A DNA stretch of 64,000 nucleotides, taken from assembly GCF_014201315.1 (NCBI RefSeq), contig NZ_JACHDY010000005.1, positions 62,001-126,000 of the forward strand. The letters are read 5' to 3'. Numbering within the stretch: the first letter of the stretch is position 1; each line of letters starts with the position of its first letter. Positions 1-7,498 of this stretch are shown piece after piece. The notes under the pieces are model-generated. The model worked only from the letters and a program-made list of their open reading frames with translations. It had not been told where the DNA came from and did no database searches. This stretch comes from Edaphobacter lichenicola. Its GTDB lineage: Bacteria > Acidobacteriota > Terriglobia > Terriglobales > Acidobacteriaceae. A program made the position numbers and the translations under genes.

Positions 1-682
1 ACCAGTGGTCAACAACTACCATGAAGATGGTCATCCGGTCTTCGGGGACATTGCCTGCAATCACTGGCACACCCGGCTGATTGGCTTCCCAACTCTTAGT
101 CGAGTCGCCCGGAACGTACCACATCATGTGCGGATGCCAGTGCACGTCATTGTCGCTTAGATACTGCTGCTTCGACATCATGTAGCAAATCGCATTCGGC
201 TCGAGCGTCGGGAGTTCTTTGCTCTCCCATGCCGCTTTGAGAGTCTGCGCGATTTCTGTCTTTGACTTTCCCGCGAGCACCAGGGTGGTCTTCCTCAGGA
301 CAATGGGCAGATAGGTCTTCGCGGCTGGCGCATTCAGGCAGTGGGGGGCTCTGATTTTGGGGCTCCAGAACTCCGGGTCGTCAGTGGACTTGGCCCATGA
401 CCGCTCGACCAGACAAACAAAGCCATTTCCGCCCTTCGCGGCTGTGACGTATCCGTCCTTCGTGAACACCAGCACCTCTGCCTGGTCCGAGATAGATGCG
501 GGAGCGGCACTGCGGGCCAGCTCGATCTCGGAAGACTTGTCGGGGATGAGGTACTGATCGAGAGGAGCGGCGGTGGGATAGGGAGCCGGTGGCCCCTGCG
601 CTTGTACCTGCCGGGTTGCGCCGGGCAAAGCAACTCCCACAAAACATACGAGGGCGAGAAGACTGATCACGTTCTTCGTCAT
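1..682 (-). CDS. Secreted protein of unknown function (3' end off window)
   Basis: An uninterrupted reverse-strand frame runs from an ATG at 680-682 to the window edge, so at least 227 residues are present and the C-terminus is missing. The start MTKNVISLLALVCFVGVALPG followed by a QVQAQG segment looks like a Sec signal peptide with cleavage near residue 29. A GGAGA ribosome-binding site lies about 6 bases upstream. The mature part has a VLVFTKDGYVTAAKGGNGFVC stretch and a His/Met-rich segment (HWHPHMMWY) near residue 190. I do not recognise the family. Similar small secreted proteins with a 'GxNGFxCxVxR' segment are, from memory, frequent hypothetical proteins in acidobacteria, but that link is inference. 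The downstream neighbour is not visible. Confidence 0.75.
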   Translation of the reverse strand, partial: MTKNVISLLALVCFVGVALPGATRQVQAQGPPAPYPTAAPLDQYLIPDKSSEIELARSAAPASISDQAEVLVFTKDGYVTAAKGGNGFVCLVERSWAKSTDDPEFWSPKIRAPHCLNAPAAKTYLPIVLRKTTLVLAGKSKTEIAQTLKAAWESKELPTLEPNAICYMMSKQQYLSDNDVHWHPHMMWYVPGDSTKSWEANQPGVPVIAGNVPEDRMTIFMVVVDHW

Positions 683-840
683 GGCATTCTCCAGAAAGGA
701 ATTCTCAGGACACGAATCTTCCGCTTCCGGTTGGCGCATATTGGGCCCATATCGCCACGCTGCTGCGGTGCGGATAGTAGAGCACAGAACGCCACTGCGA
801 GGTGCCGGTGGCGCTCACGCTTATAGACGAGTAGAGACGC

Positions 841-878
841 GCTTGGTTATCGTGCTTGGTTATCGTGCTTGGTTGTCG
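841..878. repeat. Three tandem 13-bp repeats
   Basis: The unit GCTTGGTTATCGT occurs twice in direct succession (841-853, 854-866) and a third time with one change (GCTTGGTTGTCG, 867-878). It lies just before the end of the aldo/keto reductase gene, in the gap between that gene and the secreted-protein gene to its left. No function is evident. Confidence 0.7.
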
Positions 879-880
879 CA

Positions 881-1765
881 CTAGGGCTTCGGCGCTGTGG
901 CGATTGCGTTGAGGCTGGTGATGGTTTCGGGTGGGAGTTCGAGGGTTGCGGCTTTTAGGTTCTCGCGCAGGTGGTCGAGGGATGAGGTGCCGGGGATGAG
1001 GAGCATGTTGGGGGAGCGGTGGAGGAGCCAGGCCTGGGCGACCTGCATGGGGGTGGATTGGAGGGAGGCTGCGGCTGCATCGAGCGTTGCGGACTGTAGC
1101 GGCGTGAAGCCTCCGAGGGGGAAGAAGGGGACGTAGGCTATGCCTTGCCGGGTGAGGTCGTCGAGGAAGGCGTCGTCGGTGCGGTGGGCTACGTTGTAGA
1201 GGTTCTGGATGCAGACGATGTCGGTGATTTTTTGCGCTTCGGCTAGCTGCTGGGGGGTGACGTTGCTGAGGCCAAGGTGGCGGATGAGGCCCTGGGCTTT
1301 GAGTTCGGCGAGGACGGTGAGGGGGGCTTCGATGGAGCCGTCGGTTGGGCCCATGACTCCTCCGACGCGGAGGTTGACGATGTCGAGTTTTTCGAGGGCG
1401 AGGTTGCGGAGGTTGTCGTGGACGGCGTCGATGATGTCCTGGCGGGAGAGGGCTGGGTTCCAGGATGCGTCTGCGCCGCGGCGGGCGCCTACTTTGGTGA
1501 CGATGACGAGGCCGTCGGGGTAGGGGTGGAGGGCCTGTTTGATGATCTGGTTGGTGACGTGGGGGCCGTAGAAGTCGCTGGTGTCGATGTGATTGACGCC
1601 GGCGGCGATGGCTTCGCGGAGGACGGCCAGGGCTGCGTCTAGGTCGCGCGGTGGGCCGAAGACGTGGGGGCCGGCGAGTTGCATGGCTCCGTAGCCCATG
1701 CGATTGACGGTCATTGCGGTGCCGGGGAAGGTGAAGGTTCCGGCTAGATTTGTCTGTTGCGTCAT
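881..1765 (-). CDS. Aldo/keto reductase, YdbC-like
   Basis: A 294-residue single-domain (alpha/beta)8 aldo/keto reductase, the usual size for bacterial members. It is expected to be a cytoplasmic NADPH-dependent carbonyl reductase of unknown substrate. The catalytic Asp and Tyr are visible in HIDTSDFYGPH (D61, Y66) and the Lys in VIVTKVG (K91). The fourth classical residue, a His, is replaced: the strand reads DIVNLRVGG (N131, R133). This VNLR form is, as I recall, shared with E. coli YdbC, so it marks a subfamily rather than inactivation. A strong AAGGAG site precedes the ATG by about 8 bases. It is transcribed divergently from a TetR-family gene 111 bp away, which makes that regulator the obvious candidate controller. 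Confidence 0.9.
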   Translation of the reverse strand: MTQQTNLAGTFTFPGTAMTVNRMGYGAMQLAGPHVFGPPRDLDAALAVLREAIAAGVNHIDTSDFYGPHVTNQIIKQALHPYPDGLVIVTKVGARRGADASWNPALSRQDIIDAVHDNLRNLALEKLDIVNLRVGGVMGPTDGSIEAPLTVLAELKAQGLIRHLGLSNVTPQQLAEAQKITDIVCIQNLYNVAHRTDDAFLDDLTRQGIAYVPFFPLGGFTPLQSATLDAAAASLQSTPMQVAQAWLLHRSPNMLLIPGTSSLDHLRENLKAATLELPPETITSLNAIATAPKP

Positions 1766-1876
1766 GCTGTTGCTCCTTTTTGTCAGTGGGCGGGTGCGGT
1801 TTTGTCGGTGCGGTGCTTGCTCTTGTCGTGGTTACCTGTGGTTAGATGAAGAAAGCCTCAGGTTAGGAGTTCGCAT

Positions 1877-2518
1877 TTGACCCAACGTTCTCAGATGCTG
1901 CTGGAGCCGCGTAAATCGCCGGTGCAGGCGCGTTCGGCTGCGAGTGTGGATGCGATTCTGGAGGCGACCATTCAGGTTTTGTTGAGCGTGGGCAAGGAGC
2001 GGCTGACGACGACGAAGGTGGCGTCGCGGGCGGGGGTGTCGGTGGGGACGCTGTATCAATACTTTCCGAATAAGAGTGCGTTGTTGCAGGCGGCGTTGAC
2101 GCGGCATCTCGATGAGGTGGCCGGGGCGATGAGCAGGGTGTGCAGGGAGGAGCGGGGAAAGAGTCTGAAGGAGATGGCGACGGCGCTGATCAACGCATTT
2201 CTTGAGGCGAAGATGAGGGATGCGAAGACGAGTGTGGCATTGTACTCGGTGAGCTCGGATGTAGATGGGGCGAAGATTGCGCTGAGAAACGGCATAGAGA
2301 CGAATAAGGCGCTTGTTGGGATGCTGATAACGGCGCGCGATCGGGTGACGAAGGATCCGCAGATTGTGGCTTCGATGTTGATGAGTGCAATGGCCGGGGT
2401 GAGCCGGAGATTGCTGGAGTCGGGTGATCCGGAGAAGCACTTTGAGGGTTTGCGGCAGGAGTTGGTGTTTCTGGTGTGCGCTTACCTGAAGGCTTGTACC
2501 GTGCGGGAATCTGCCTAG
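1877..2518 (+). CDS. TetR/AcrR family transcriptional regulator
   Basis: A 213-residue protein with the classic TetR N-terminus: a helix-turn-helix at residues 43-63 (LTTTKVASRAGVSVGTLYQYF) followed by PNKSALL, then an all-helical ligand-binding and dimerisation domain. The frame opens at a TTG (1877) with TAGGAG seven bases upstream. An ATG at 1895 is the alternative and would still keep the whole DNA-binding domain. Divergent orientation from the aldo/keto reductase suggests local repression of that gene and of itself. I could not find a convincing perfect palindrome in the 111-bp spacer. The ligand cannot be inferred. Confidence 0.88.
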   Translation: MTQRSQMLLEPRKSPVQARSAASVDAILEATIQVLLSVGKERLTTTKVASRAGVSVGTLYQYFPNKSALLQAALTRHLDEVAGAMSRVCREERGKSLKEMATALINAFLEAKMRDAKTSVALYSVSSDVDGAKIALRNGIETNKALVGMLITARDRVTKDPQIVASMLMSAMAGVSRRLLESGDPEKHFEGLRQELVFLVCAYLKACTVRESA

Positions 2519-2645
2519 GAAACAGGTGCCTGAGTGGATACGGGTGGGTGGATTTTTGATTAGATTTGGTGAAGGCTCCTGACAGTACGGTGTCAGTAGG
2601 GTGTCAGTATGCTTCGTCTGTGTTCGTAAGGTCAGAGGAGGCAAT

Positions 2646-3032
2646 ATGAAGGAACAGCCTAAGTCAGGGGCGGTTTGGTTCGAGATTCCGTGTGCCGATC
2701 TGGATCGGGCAGCGAGGTTTTACGAGACGATTCTGGATCGCAGGATGAAGAAGGATGACTTTGGCGATCCGGGCGATCGGATGCGCTTCTTTCCGGCGGC
2801 TCCCGGGGGCGTGAGTGGGGCTTTGGTGAAGCGGCCGTTCAGAAAACCAGGTCGGGGTGGGACGATGGTGTATCTGAACTGCGATGGGGAGCTGGATGCT
2901 GTGATTGCCCGGGTTCGTGAGGCTGGCGGGTTGATGCTGATGCCTCGCACGGTGATTCCTGGTGGGCATGGCGCGTTTGCGTGCCTGAAGGATACGGAGG
3001 GGAATCACATTGGTCTGCATACTTCGGTTTGA
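2646..3032 (+). CDS. VOC-family (glyoxalase/bleomycin resistance fold) protein
   Basis: A 128-residue protein of the vicinal oxygen chelate fold. It shows the two beta-alpha-beta-beta-beta modules expected: VWFEIPCADLDRAARFYETIL at the start and GAFACLKDTEGNHIGLHTS at the end. The ATG at 2646 is preceded by GAGGAGGCAAT, a strong ribosome-binding site, so the 15 extra codons of the longer open frame are not needed. Family members act as metal-dependent lyases, isomerases, dioxygenases or binding proteins; the substrate here is unknown. It lies just upstream of a WYL-domain regulator on the same strand. VOC proteins next to YafY-like regulators are a recurrent pairing, but palindromic element A separates the two here. 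Confidence 0.88.
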   Translation: MKEQPKSGAVWFEIPCADLDRAARFYETILDRRMKKDDFGDPGDRMRFFPAAPGGVSGALVKRPFRKPGRGGTMVYLNCDGELDAVIARVREAGGLMLMPRTVIPGGHGAFACLKDTEGNHIGLHTSV

Positions 3033-3034
3033 GT

Positions 3035-3187
3035 GTCCTGCCGGACGGGCCCGCTGCTCGCGGGGAGGTCACTTCGTGACGGGTATACCCCTGCGGTTGG
3101 CGCTCCCGTTGGTCGCGAATGAGATATCTTCTGCCGACCATCGGGAGGCCCTGGGCGAAGCCGGTATACACCCCACGAAGTGGGTAG
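3035..3187. repeat. Palindromic intergenic element, copy A (right end divergent)
   Basis: First of four related elements. The left arm has three small hairpins in series: GTCC-TGCC-GGAC (3035-3046), CCCGC-TGCTC-GCGGG (3050-3064) and GTCAC-TTC-GTGAC (3068-3080). The central stem pairs CTCCCGTTGGTCG (3103-3115) with CGACCATCGGGAG (3135-3147), mismatched (T-T) only at the middle base. On the right, a CCCAC-GAA-GTGGG hairpin takes the place of the GTCAC-GAA-GTGAC of other copies, and the outer GTCCTGCC end is missing. It fills nearly the whole 164-bp gap between the VOC gene and the WYL regulator. Confidence 0.85.
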
Positions 3188-3196
3188 GATAGGTGC

Positions 3197-3922
3197 ATGC
3201 GACGGGCTGACCGACTCTTCCGGATCGTACGAGTGCTGCGCGGGGGCAGGTTGCAGACGGCGCGGATGCTGGCGGAAAAGCTGGAAGTGTCGGAGCGGAC
3301 GATCTATCGCGATGTGCGCGATCTTCAGATCTCGGGGATGCCGATTGAGGGAGAGGCTGGAGTTGGCTATACGCTGCGGCGGGATATGGACCTGCCTCCG
3401 CTGATGTTTACGCGGGATGAGTTGACGGCGCTGGTGCTGGGGGCGCGGATGGTGCAGGCGTGGGGCGGGGCGGCGAGTGTGGCTTCGGCGGATCAGGCGT
3501 TGCAGCGGATAGAGGCGGTGCTGCCGGCGGATCTGCGGGAGCGATTGGATTCGATTCTGATGTATGCACCGGGGCACAGAATGGTGCAGCCTTTGAAGGA
3601 ACGGCTGGATCTGCTGCACGATGCTTGCGTGGGCAGGCGGGTGGTGGCGTTTTGCTATGCGAAGGAGGATGGGCAGAGCAGTGAGCGCGCGGTGAGGCCG
3701 CTGGCGCTGTACTTCTGGGGCGGAGCGTGGACGCTGGCGGCTTGGTGCGAGTTGCGGAAGGACTTCAGGGTGTTTCGCATCGATCGGATGCAGGAGGTCG
3801 ATGTGCTGGGGCGCGAGTTTGTGCAGAAGAAGGGGCAGAGGCTGGAGGACTTTGTGAAGCAGGCAGGGAAGCCGCCTTATGTCTCCGAACCGGCTGTAGC
3901 GGCGAGTATCGTGCAGGGTTAG
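3197..3922 (+). CDS. WYL-domain HTH transcriptional regulator (YafY family)
   Basis: A 241-residue protein with an N-terminal winged HTH of the HTH_11/DeoR type (residues 4-60, containing LAEKLEVSERTIYRDVRDLQ) and a C-terminal WYL domain (about 140-215, with RPLALYFWGGAWTLAAWCE). WYL domains bind small ligands or nucleic acid ends, and YafY-type proteins are usually local transcriptional regulators. The ATG at 3197 lies nine bases beyond element A, so any promoter must lie in or across the palindromic element. Its stop codon overlaps that of the convergent receiver gene (TAG and TAA share bases 3920-3921). Confidence 0.9.
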   Translation: MRRADRLFRIVRVLRGGRLQTARMLAEKLEVSERTIYRDVRDLQISGMPIEGEAGVGYTLRRDMDLPPLMFTRDELTALVLGARMVQAWGGAASVASADQALQRIEAVLPADLRERLDSILMYAPGHRMVQPLKERLDLLHDACVGRRVVAFCYAKEDGQSSERAVRPLALYFWGGAWTLAAWCELRKDFRVFRIDRMQEVDVLGREFVQKKGQRLEDFVKQAGKPPYVSEPAVAASIVQG

Positions 3923-4446
3923 TTTACGAGGTAGGTCGCTGGCCGTGAGGAATCGCCGGTTCGGTTGTGTGTGGGGGTGAAGGTGGTTCTCGGTGTCGCC
4001 AGACACTCGGAGACGCGCTTGAGCATGTCGGTGGGGTGAACCGGCTTGGTGAGGGTGGTGAAGTCGTGGCCGGCGTTGCGTGCTTCTTTCAGGAGATCGA
4101 CGGTGGCGGCCTGCCCGGAGAATAAGAGGATCTTGCAGGTGGGAATCATCTGGGTGACGGCGATGGCGAGTTCGACGCCGGTCATTCCGGGCATGACTAC
4201 GTCGGAGATGATGAGGTCGGGTGTGGCACGTTGGGCGATTTCGAATCCTGCGAGGCCGTCGTAGGCGGTGAGGGTGGAGAAGCCGCTGCGAGAGAGGATC
4301 ATCGAGAGGGTGTCGGCGATGACTCGCTCGTCGTCGACGATGAGGACGACTGGCCTGGTTCTTTTGGGGACGGCGACTAGGTCTTCGGTGGGGACTTCTG
4401 CGACGGGGACGACTTCAATCTGCAGCTTTGCTGTTTTGGCGGCCAT
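3919..4446 (-). CDS. Stand-alone response regulator receiver protein
   Basis: A 175-residue protein with one receiver (REC) domain at about residues 32-150 and no output domain. Acidic pocket D38-D39 is in VLIVDDE, the phosphoacceptor is D82 in IISDVVMPGMTG, and the conserved Lys is K134 in LTKPVHP. The first 30 residues are a low-complexity Lys/Val/Pro leader. I place the start at the ATG at 4444-4446, with GAGG eight bases upstream, rather than the longer frame that opens at 4581. Single-domain CheY-like proteins act by phosphorylation-dependent contact with a partner or as phosphate sinks. No histidine kinase is nearby, so the partner is unknown. Confidence 0.85.
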   Translation of the reverse strand: MAAKTAKLQIEVVPVAEVPTEDLVAVPKRTRPVVLIVDDERVIADTLSMILSRSGFSTLTAYDGLAGFEIAQRATPDLIISDVVMPGMTGVELAIAVTQMIPTCKILLFSGQAATVDLLKEARNAGHDFTTLTKPVHPTDMLKRVSECLATPRTTFTPTHNRTGDSSRPATYLVN

Positions 4447-4643
4447 GGGTTTTGCCTCTACTTTGACCGTAGACCGGTTTGGTTGATACGGGTTAACTCT
4501 TTTAGATCTGTCAGTTATGGGGGAGGTTAGGGCGTGTTGAGAGTGTGTCGAGAAAAGCAGCCTGTCAACTTGATAGTGCATCTGTTTCTGTTTAGTGCTA
4601 CGTTAGCGTCACGTTAATTCCAGATCACGATAAGGAGGGGACG

Positions 4644-4931
4644 ATGGGGAGTGACGATGGCGAGTTTGCGTCGAAGGTCATGAAGTTCGAGTCGGTGTTG
4701 CAGGTCAATGTCCCCAAGGGTCGGGATGGGAAACACAAAGAGATCATTGCGCAGCTGTTGGGCGATATTGCGCAGCTTGCGCCTGGGAGTGCGTTGAAGA
4801 TCCCGCTGGCTCAGCTTCCGGATTCGAAGGAGAATGTCCGGTCGGCGTTGAGCAGGGCTGCCCGGCAGCAGAAGATCGGCTTGGCTACGTCTAGTAATGA
4901 GGAGTTTTTGTTTGTTTGGAAGACGGATTAG
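4644..4931 (+). CDS. Small conserved-looking protein of unknown function
   Basis: A 95-residue protein with a very strong ribosome-binding site (TAAGGAGGGGACG before the ATG) and no signal peptide or membrane segment. The sequence reads like a small alpha/beta fold: VLQVNVPKGRDGKHKEIIAQLL, then IPLAQLPDSKENVRSALSRAARQ, ending in a strand EEFLFVWK. The SKENVRSALSRAARQQKIGL part resembles a basic helix-turn-helix such as those in short nucleic-acid-binding domains; that is only a suggestion. It is divergent from the receiver gene across 197 bp. That spacer holds two ACGTTA direct repeats 11 bp apart (4600-4605, 4611-4616). Confidence 0.7.
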   Translation: MGSDDGEFASKVMKFESVLQVNVPKGRDGKHKEIIAQLLGDIAQLAPGSALKIPLAQLPDSKENVRSALSRAARQQKIGLATSSNEEFLFVWKTD

Positions 4932-4971
4932 TCACGCTGGTCTGTAGAAACCCCTTCAAAAAGATGATTAT

Positions 4972-5149
4972 GTCCTGCCGGACGGGCGCCCTGCGCGGGC
5001 GGCGGTCACTTCGTGACTTGTATACCCCTTCGGTTGGCGCTCCCGTTGGTCGCGATTGGATCTCGTGCCGACCAGCGGGAGGACCACGCGAAGCTCTAAA
5101 AAGGCGTGCGAACGCCCGCCTCCCGCGTAGGGAGCCCGTCCGGCAGGAC
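4972..5149. repeat. Palindromic intergenic element, copy B
   Basis: Outer ends GTCCTGCCGGACGGGC (4972-4987) and its exact inverse (5134-5149). The left arm contains GCCC-TGCGC-GGGC and GTCAC-TTC-GTGAC hairpins, followed by TTGTATACCCC. The central stem pairs CTCCCGTTGGTCG (5040-5052) with CGACCAGCGGGAG (5069-5081), with a T-G wobble only at the middle. The right arm has GGCGT-GCGA-ACGCC and CTCCC-GCGTA-GGGAG, so these stems are paired although their sequence differs from the left arm. It lies between the convergent ends of the small gene and the glycosyltransferase. Confidence 0.88.
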
Positions 5150-5156
5150 TCAGTCT

Positions 5157-7211
5157 TTAGTAAGGGTTGGGCTGGTTGCTCAGGATCTCTTTGCCTCCGC
5201 TCTGGGTAATGAAGAAGGTCTTGCCGGGGAGCGAAGGTACGGGGTCGGAGAGACTCTGCCAGAGGAAGATGCGGCGGGGTTCAAGCCAACGGACTTTGAG
5301 GGAGAGGGCGTCCTCGAAGATGGGTGGAGCGTCGGGGAAGAAGGAGCCGTACCAGAGATTGGAGCTGCGGCCGTCGAGGATGTGGAGGTCGTTGCGTCCG
5401 AGGTAGAAGCCTAGGGTGCTGGCGCTCTCGTACTCGCCGTGGATGACGATGATGTCGCTGGGCTTGAGTTCGGGCTCGATGGCGGTGGCTAGCTGGCGGG
5501 AGCTTAGGACCGGGGAGAAGATTTGAAAGCCGATGTGGGAGGCCAGGACGAAGGCGAAGGTGGCGGCGGCGAGGCAGAGGTTCGCGGCGTGGGGCTGGTA
5601 GGCGCGGCGAAGGAGCCAGTTGGCGAGGGTGCCGGTGAAGAGCGCGATGGCGGTGAGGAGGAGCGGGTCGCGGAAGGCTCCCATGGCCTGGGCGTTGAGG
5701 TCGAGGAAGTGGCCGAAGGAGAGGGCGTAGTCGCCGGGATTTTGTTTGAGGAGGGAGGCGAGGTCTATGCCGGGGTTTGGCGGGGCGGAGTGGAGGAGGA
5801 AGAAGCCGGCGGTGAGGGAGGCGACGGAGCCTAGGACGAGGAGGACGACGGAGATGCGCTGGCCGGAGCGGACGAGGGGGTTAGGGACGGCGAAGGATTC
5901 GGCTTCGGTGGCTTCGCGGTCGAGCCATGCGGCGATGAGGAGGATCATGGCGGGAAGGGCGGGGAGGACGTAGTACTCCTGTCGGGTGGAGAGGGAGAAG
6001 AAGAGGACGGGGATGAGGGCCCAGAGACCGAGGAGTAGGCGGGTGTTTTCAGCGAGGGTCAGGGTGCGGATGGAGACTCGCGGGCGGAGGGTTTTGCGCC
6101 AGGGGACGGTGGCGAGGGCGCGGTAGAAGAAGCCGCTCCAGGGCATGATCCAGAGGAGGATGAGGGCCCAGAAGAGGGCGACGGGGACGGTGTCGTAGTC
6201 GCGGGGGACGCGGAGGTTGAGGTAGCGGAGGAGCTGCTCGTTGACGAAGTAGAACCAGAGCCAGCCGTGGACGTTGCCGTCGGTTGGCAGGGGGACGGAC
6301 CAGTGGCCGTGCGAGAAGGTGAGCGCTCCGGGATGGCCCTGGGTAGGGTTGGCGAGGGCGATGAGGATGTGCCAGGGGGCGGCGATGAGGAGGAAGACGA
6401 TGGTGCTGGAGAGGGGGTGGAGCTGGCGGATGCGGGTTAGAACGGCGCTTAGGCTGCGGCGGGTGAGTACGAGGTGGGCCAGGACGATGAGGAGGGGGAA
6501 GACGATGCCGATGAGGCCCTTGGTGAGGACGTTGAGGGCGCAGCAGGCGGCGAAGAGCCAGCAGAGGGTGAGGCTTGCGTGATGCGTGGAGAGCGTCGTT
6601 CCCATCCTTCGCGATGAGGCCGCGAAGGATGGGTTACCCGGAGTTCTTTGGTCGTGGAGAGCTGGGTCTTGTTCGTTTAGTTGAGATTGATCGGACTCGG
6701 TGGCCCAGTAGAAGAAGAGGGCGAGGGTGAGCCAGAGGCAGACGTCGGCGTCTGGCAGGAGGATGCGGGTGAAGATGAAGATGCCGAAGCTGGAGAGGAG
6801 CATGAGGCCGGCGTAGAGGCCGGCTCGGGGAGAGAAGGCGCGGCGGGCGAAGCCTTCGAGGAGGAGGGCGAGCGAGAGGACGGTGAGGGCGATGGGCAGG
6901 CGTGCGGCCGCGGTGTTGACGCCGAAGAGTTTGAAGCTGAGGGCCATGCTCCAGTAGAGGATGGGGGCTTTTTCGAGGTAGCGGATGCCGTTGGCGTAGA
7001 GGGTGACCCAGTCGTGGCGGAGGAGCATCTCGCGGGCGACTTCGGCGTGGACGGAGTCGGCGTCGTCGAGCAGCGGGGGGACGAAGAGGGTGAGGGTGGC
7101 GTAGAAGAGGAGCCAGAGGACGAAGAGAATGAGACGGTTTTTTGCTGCGGGCGACATGGCTGTCGGCGATCTTGATGTTTGCGACATGGGGGATGGGCGT
7201 TTCGTCTGCAT
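5157..7211 (-). CDS. GT39-family (ArnT/PMT-like) membrane glycosyltransferase
   Basis: A 684-residue polytopic protein of the dolichyl/undecaprenyl-phosphate-sugar transferase superfamily (GT-C fold). It begins with one helix (LILFVLWLLFYATLTLFV), then the first periplasmic loop carrying the acidic motif LLDDADSVHAEVAREML, typical of the catalytic loop in ArnT/PMT proteins. At least ten more hydrophobic segments and a soluble C-terminal domain of about 150 residues follow. It should transfer a sugar from a polyprenyl phosphate donor to a lipid or protein at the outer face of the inner membrane; the acceptor is unknown. No clear ribosome-binding site precedes the ATG at 7211, and Met codons nine and 19 residues in are alternatives. 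Confidence 0.85.
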   Translation of the reverse strand: MQTKRPSPMSQTSRSPTAMSPAAKNRLILFVLWLLFYATLTLFVPPLLDDADSVHAEVAREMLLRHDWVTLYANGIRYLEKAPILYWSMALSFKLFGVNTAAARLPIALTVLSLALLLEGFARRAFSPRAGLYAGLMLLSSFGIFIFTRILLPDADVCLWLTLALFFYWATESDQSQLNEQDPALHDQRTPGNPSFAASSRRMGTTLSTHHASLTLCWLFAACCALNVLTKGLIGIVFPLLIVLAHLVLTRRSLSAVLTRIRQLHPLSSTIVFLLIAAPWHILIALANPTQGHPGALTFSHGHWSVPLPTDGNVHGWLWFYFVNEQLLRYLNLRVPRDYDTVPVALFWALILLWIMPWSGFFYRALATVPWRKTLRPRVSIRTLTLAENTRLLLGLWALIPVLFFSLSTRQEYYVLPALPAMILLIAAWLDREATEAESFAVPNPLVRSGQRISVVLLVLGSVASLTAGFFLLHSAPPNPGIDLASLLKQNPGDYALSFGHFLDLNAQAMGAFRDPLLLTAIALFTGTLANWLLRRAYQPHAANLCLAAATFAFVLASHIGFQIFSPVLSSRQLATAIEPELKPSDIIVIHGEYESASTLGFYLGRNDLHILDGRSSNLWYGSFFPDAPPIFEDALSLKVRWLEPRRIFLWQSLSDPVPSLPGKTFFITQSGGKEILSNQPNPY

Positions 7212-7498
7212 GGTGGCGGAGGTGCGGGGCGTTAGGTGAGTTTATCAATGCGGTGTTGAGGCAGAGGTGTTCTGGTTGTTGAACACGCCGCTGATCGGAA
7301 AGAACGAGAAGTCGATGTTTTAGTTTGACGCGAAGACGAAATGCGGTGGTCTTGACGGATACCGCAGCATGAATCGGTTCGCTACAACTGAGAGCTGTGG
7401 CCGCAATCCGCTGCGTCGTGCGATAAACCGCACGACTTGGGTCGAGATGACGAATGTTTTTGGTGGTGGTCGCAAGGCTATGATGAGAAGCGTGTTGT

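Noticed and set aside
1766..1876. TetR operator in the AKR-TetR spacer (ACCTG ... CAGGT)
   Set aside because: Only five-base arms 20 bp apart; too weak to call an operator.
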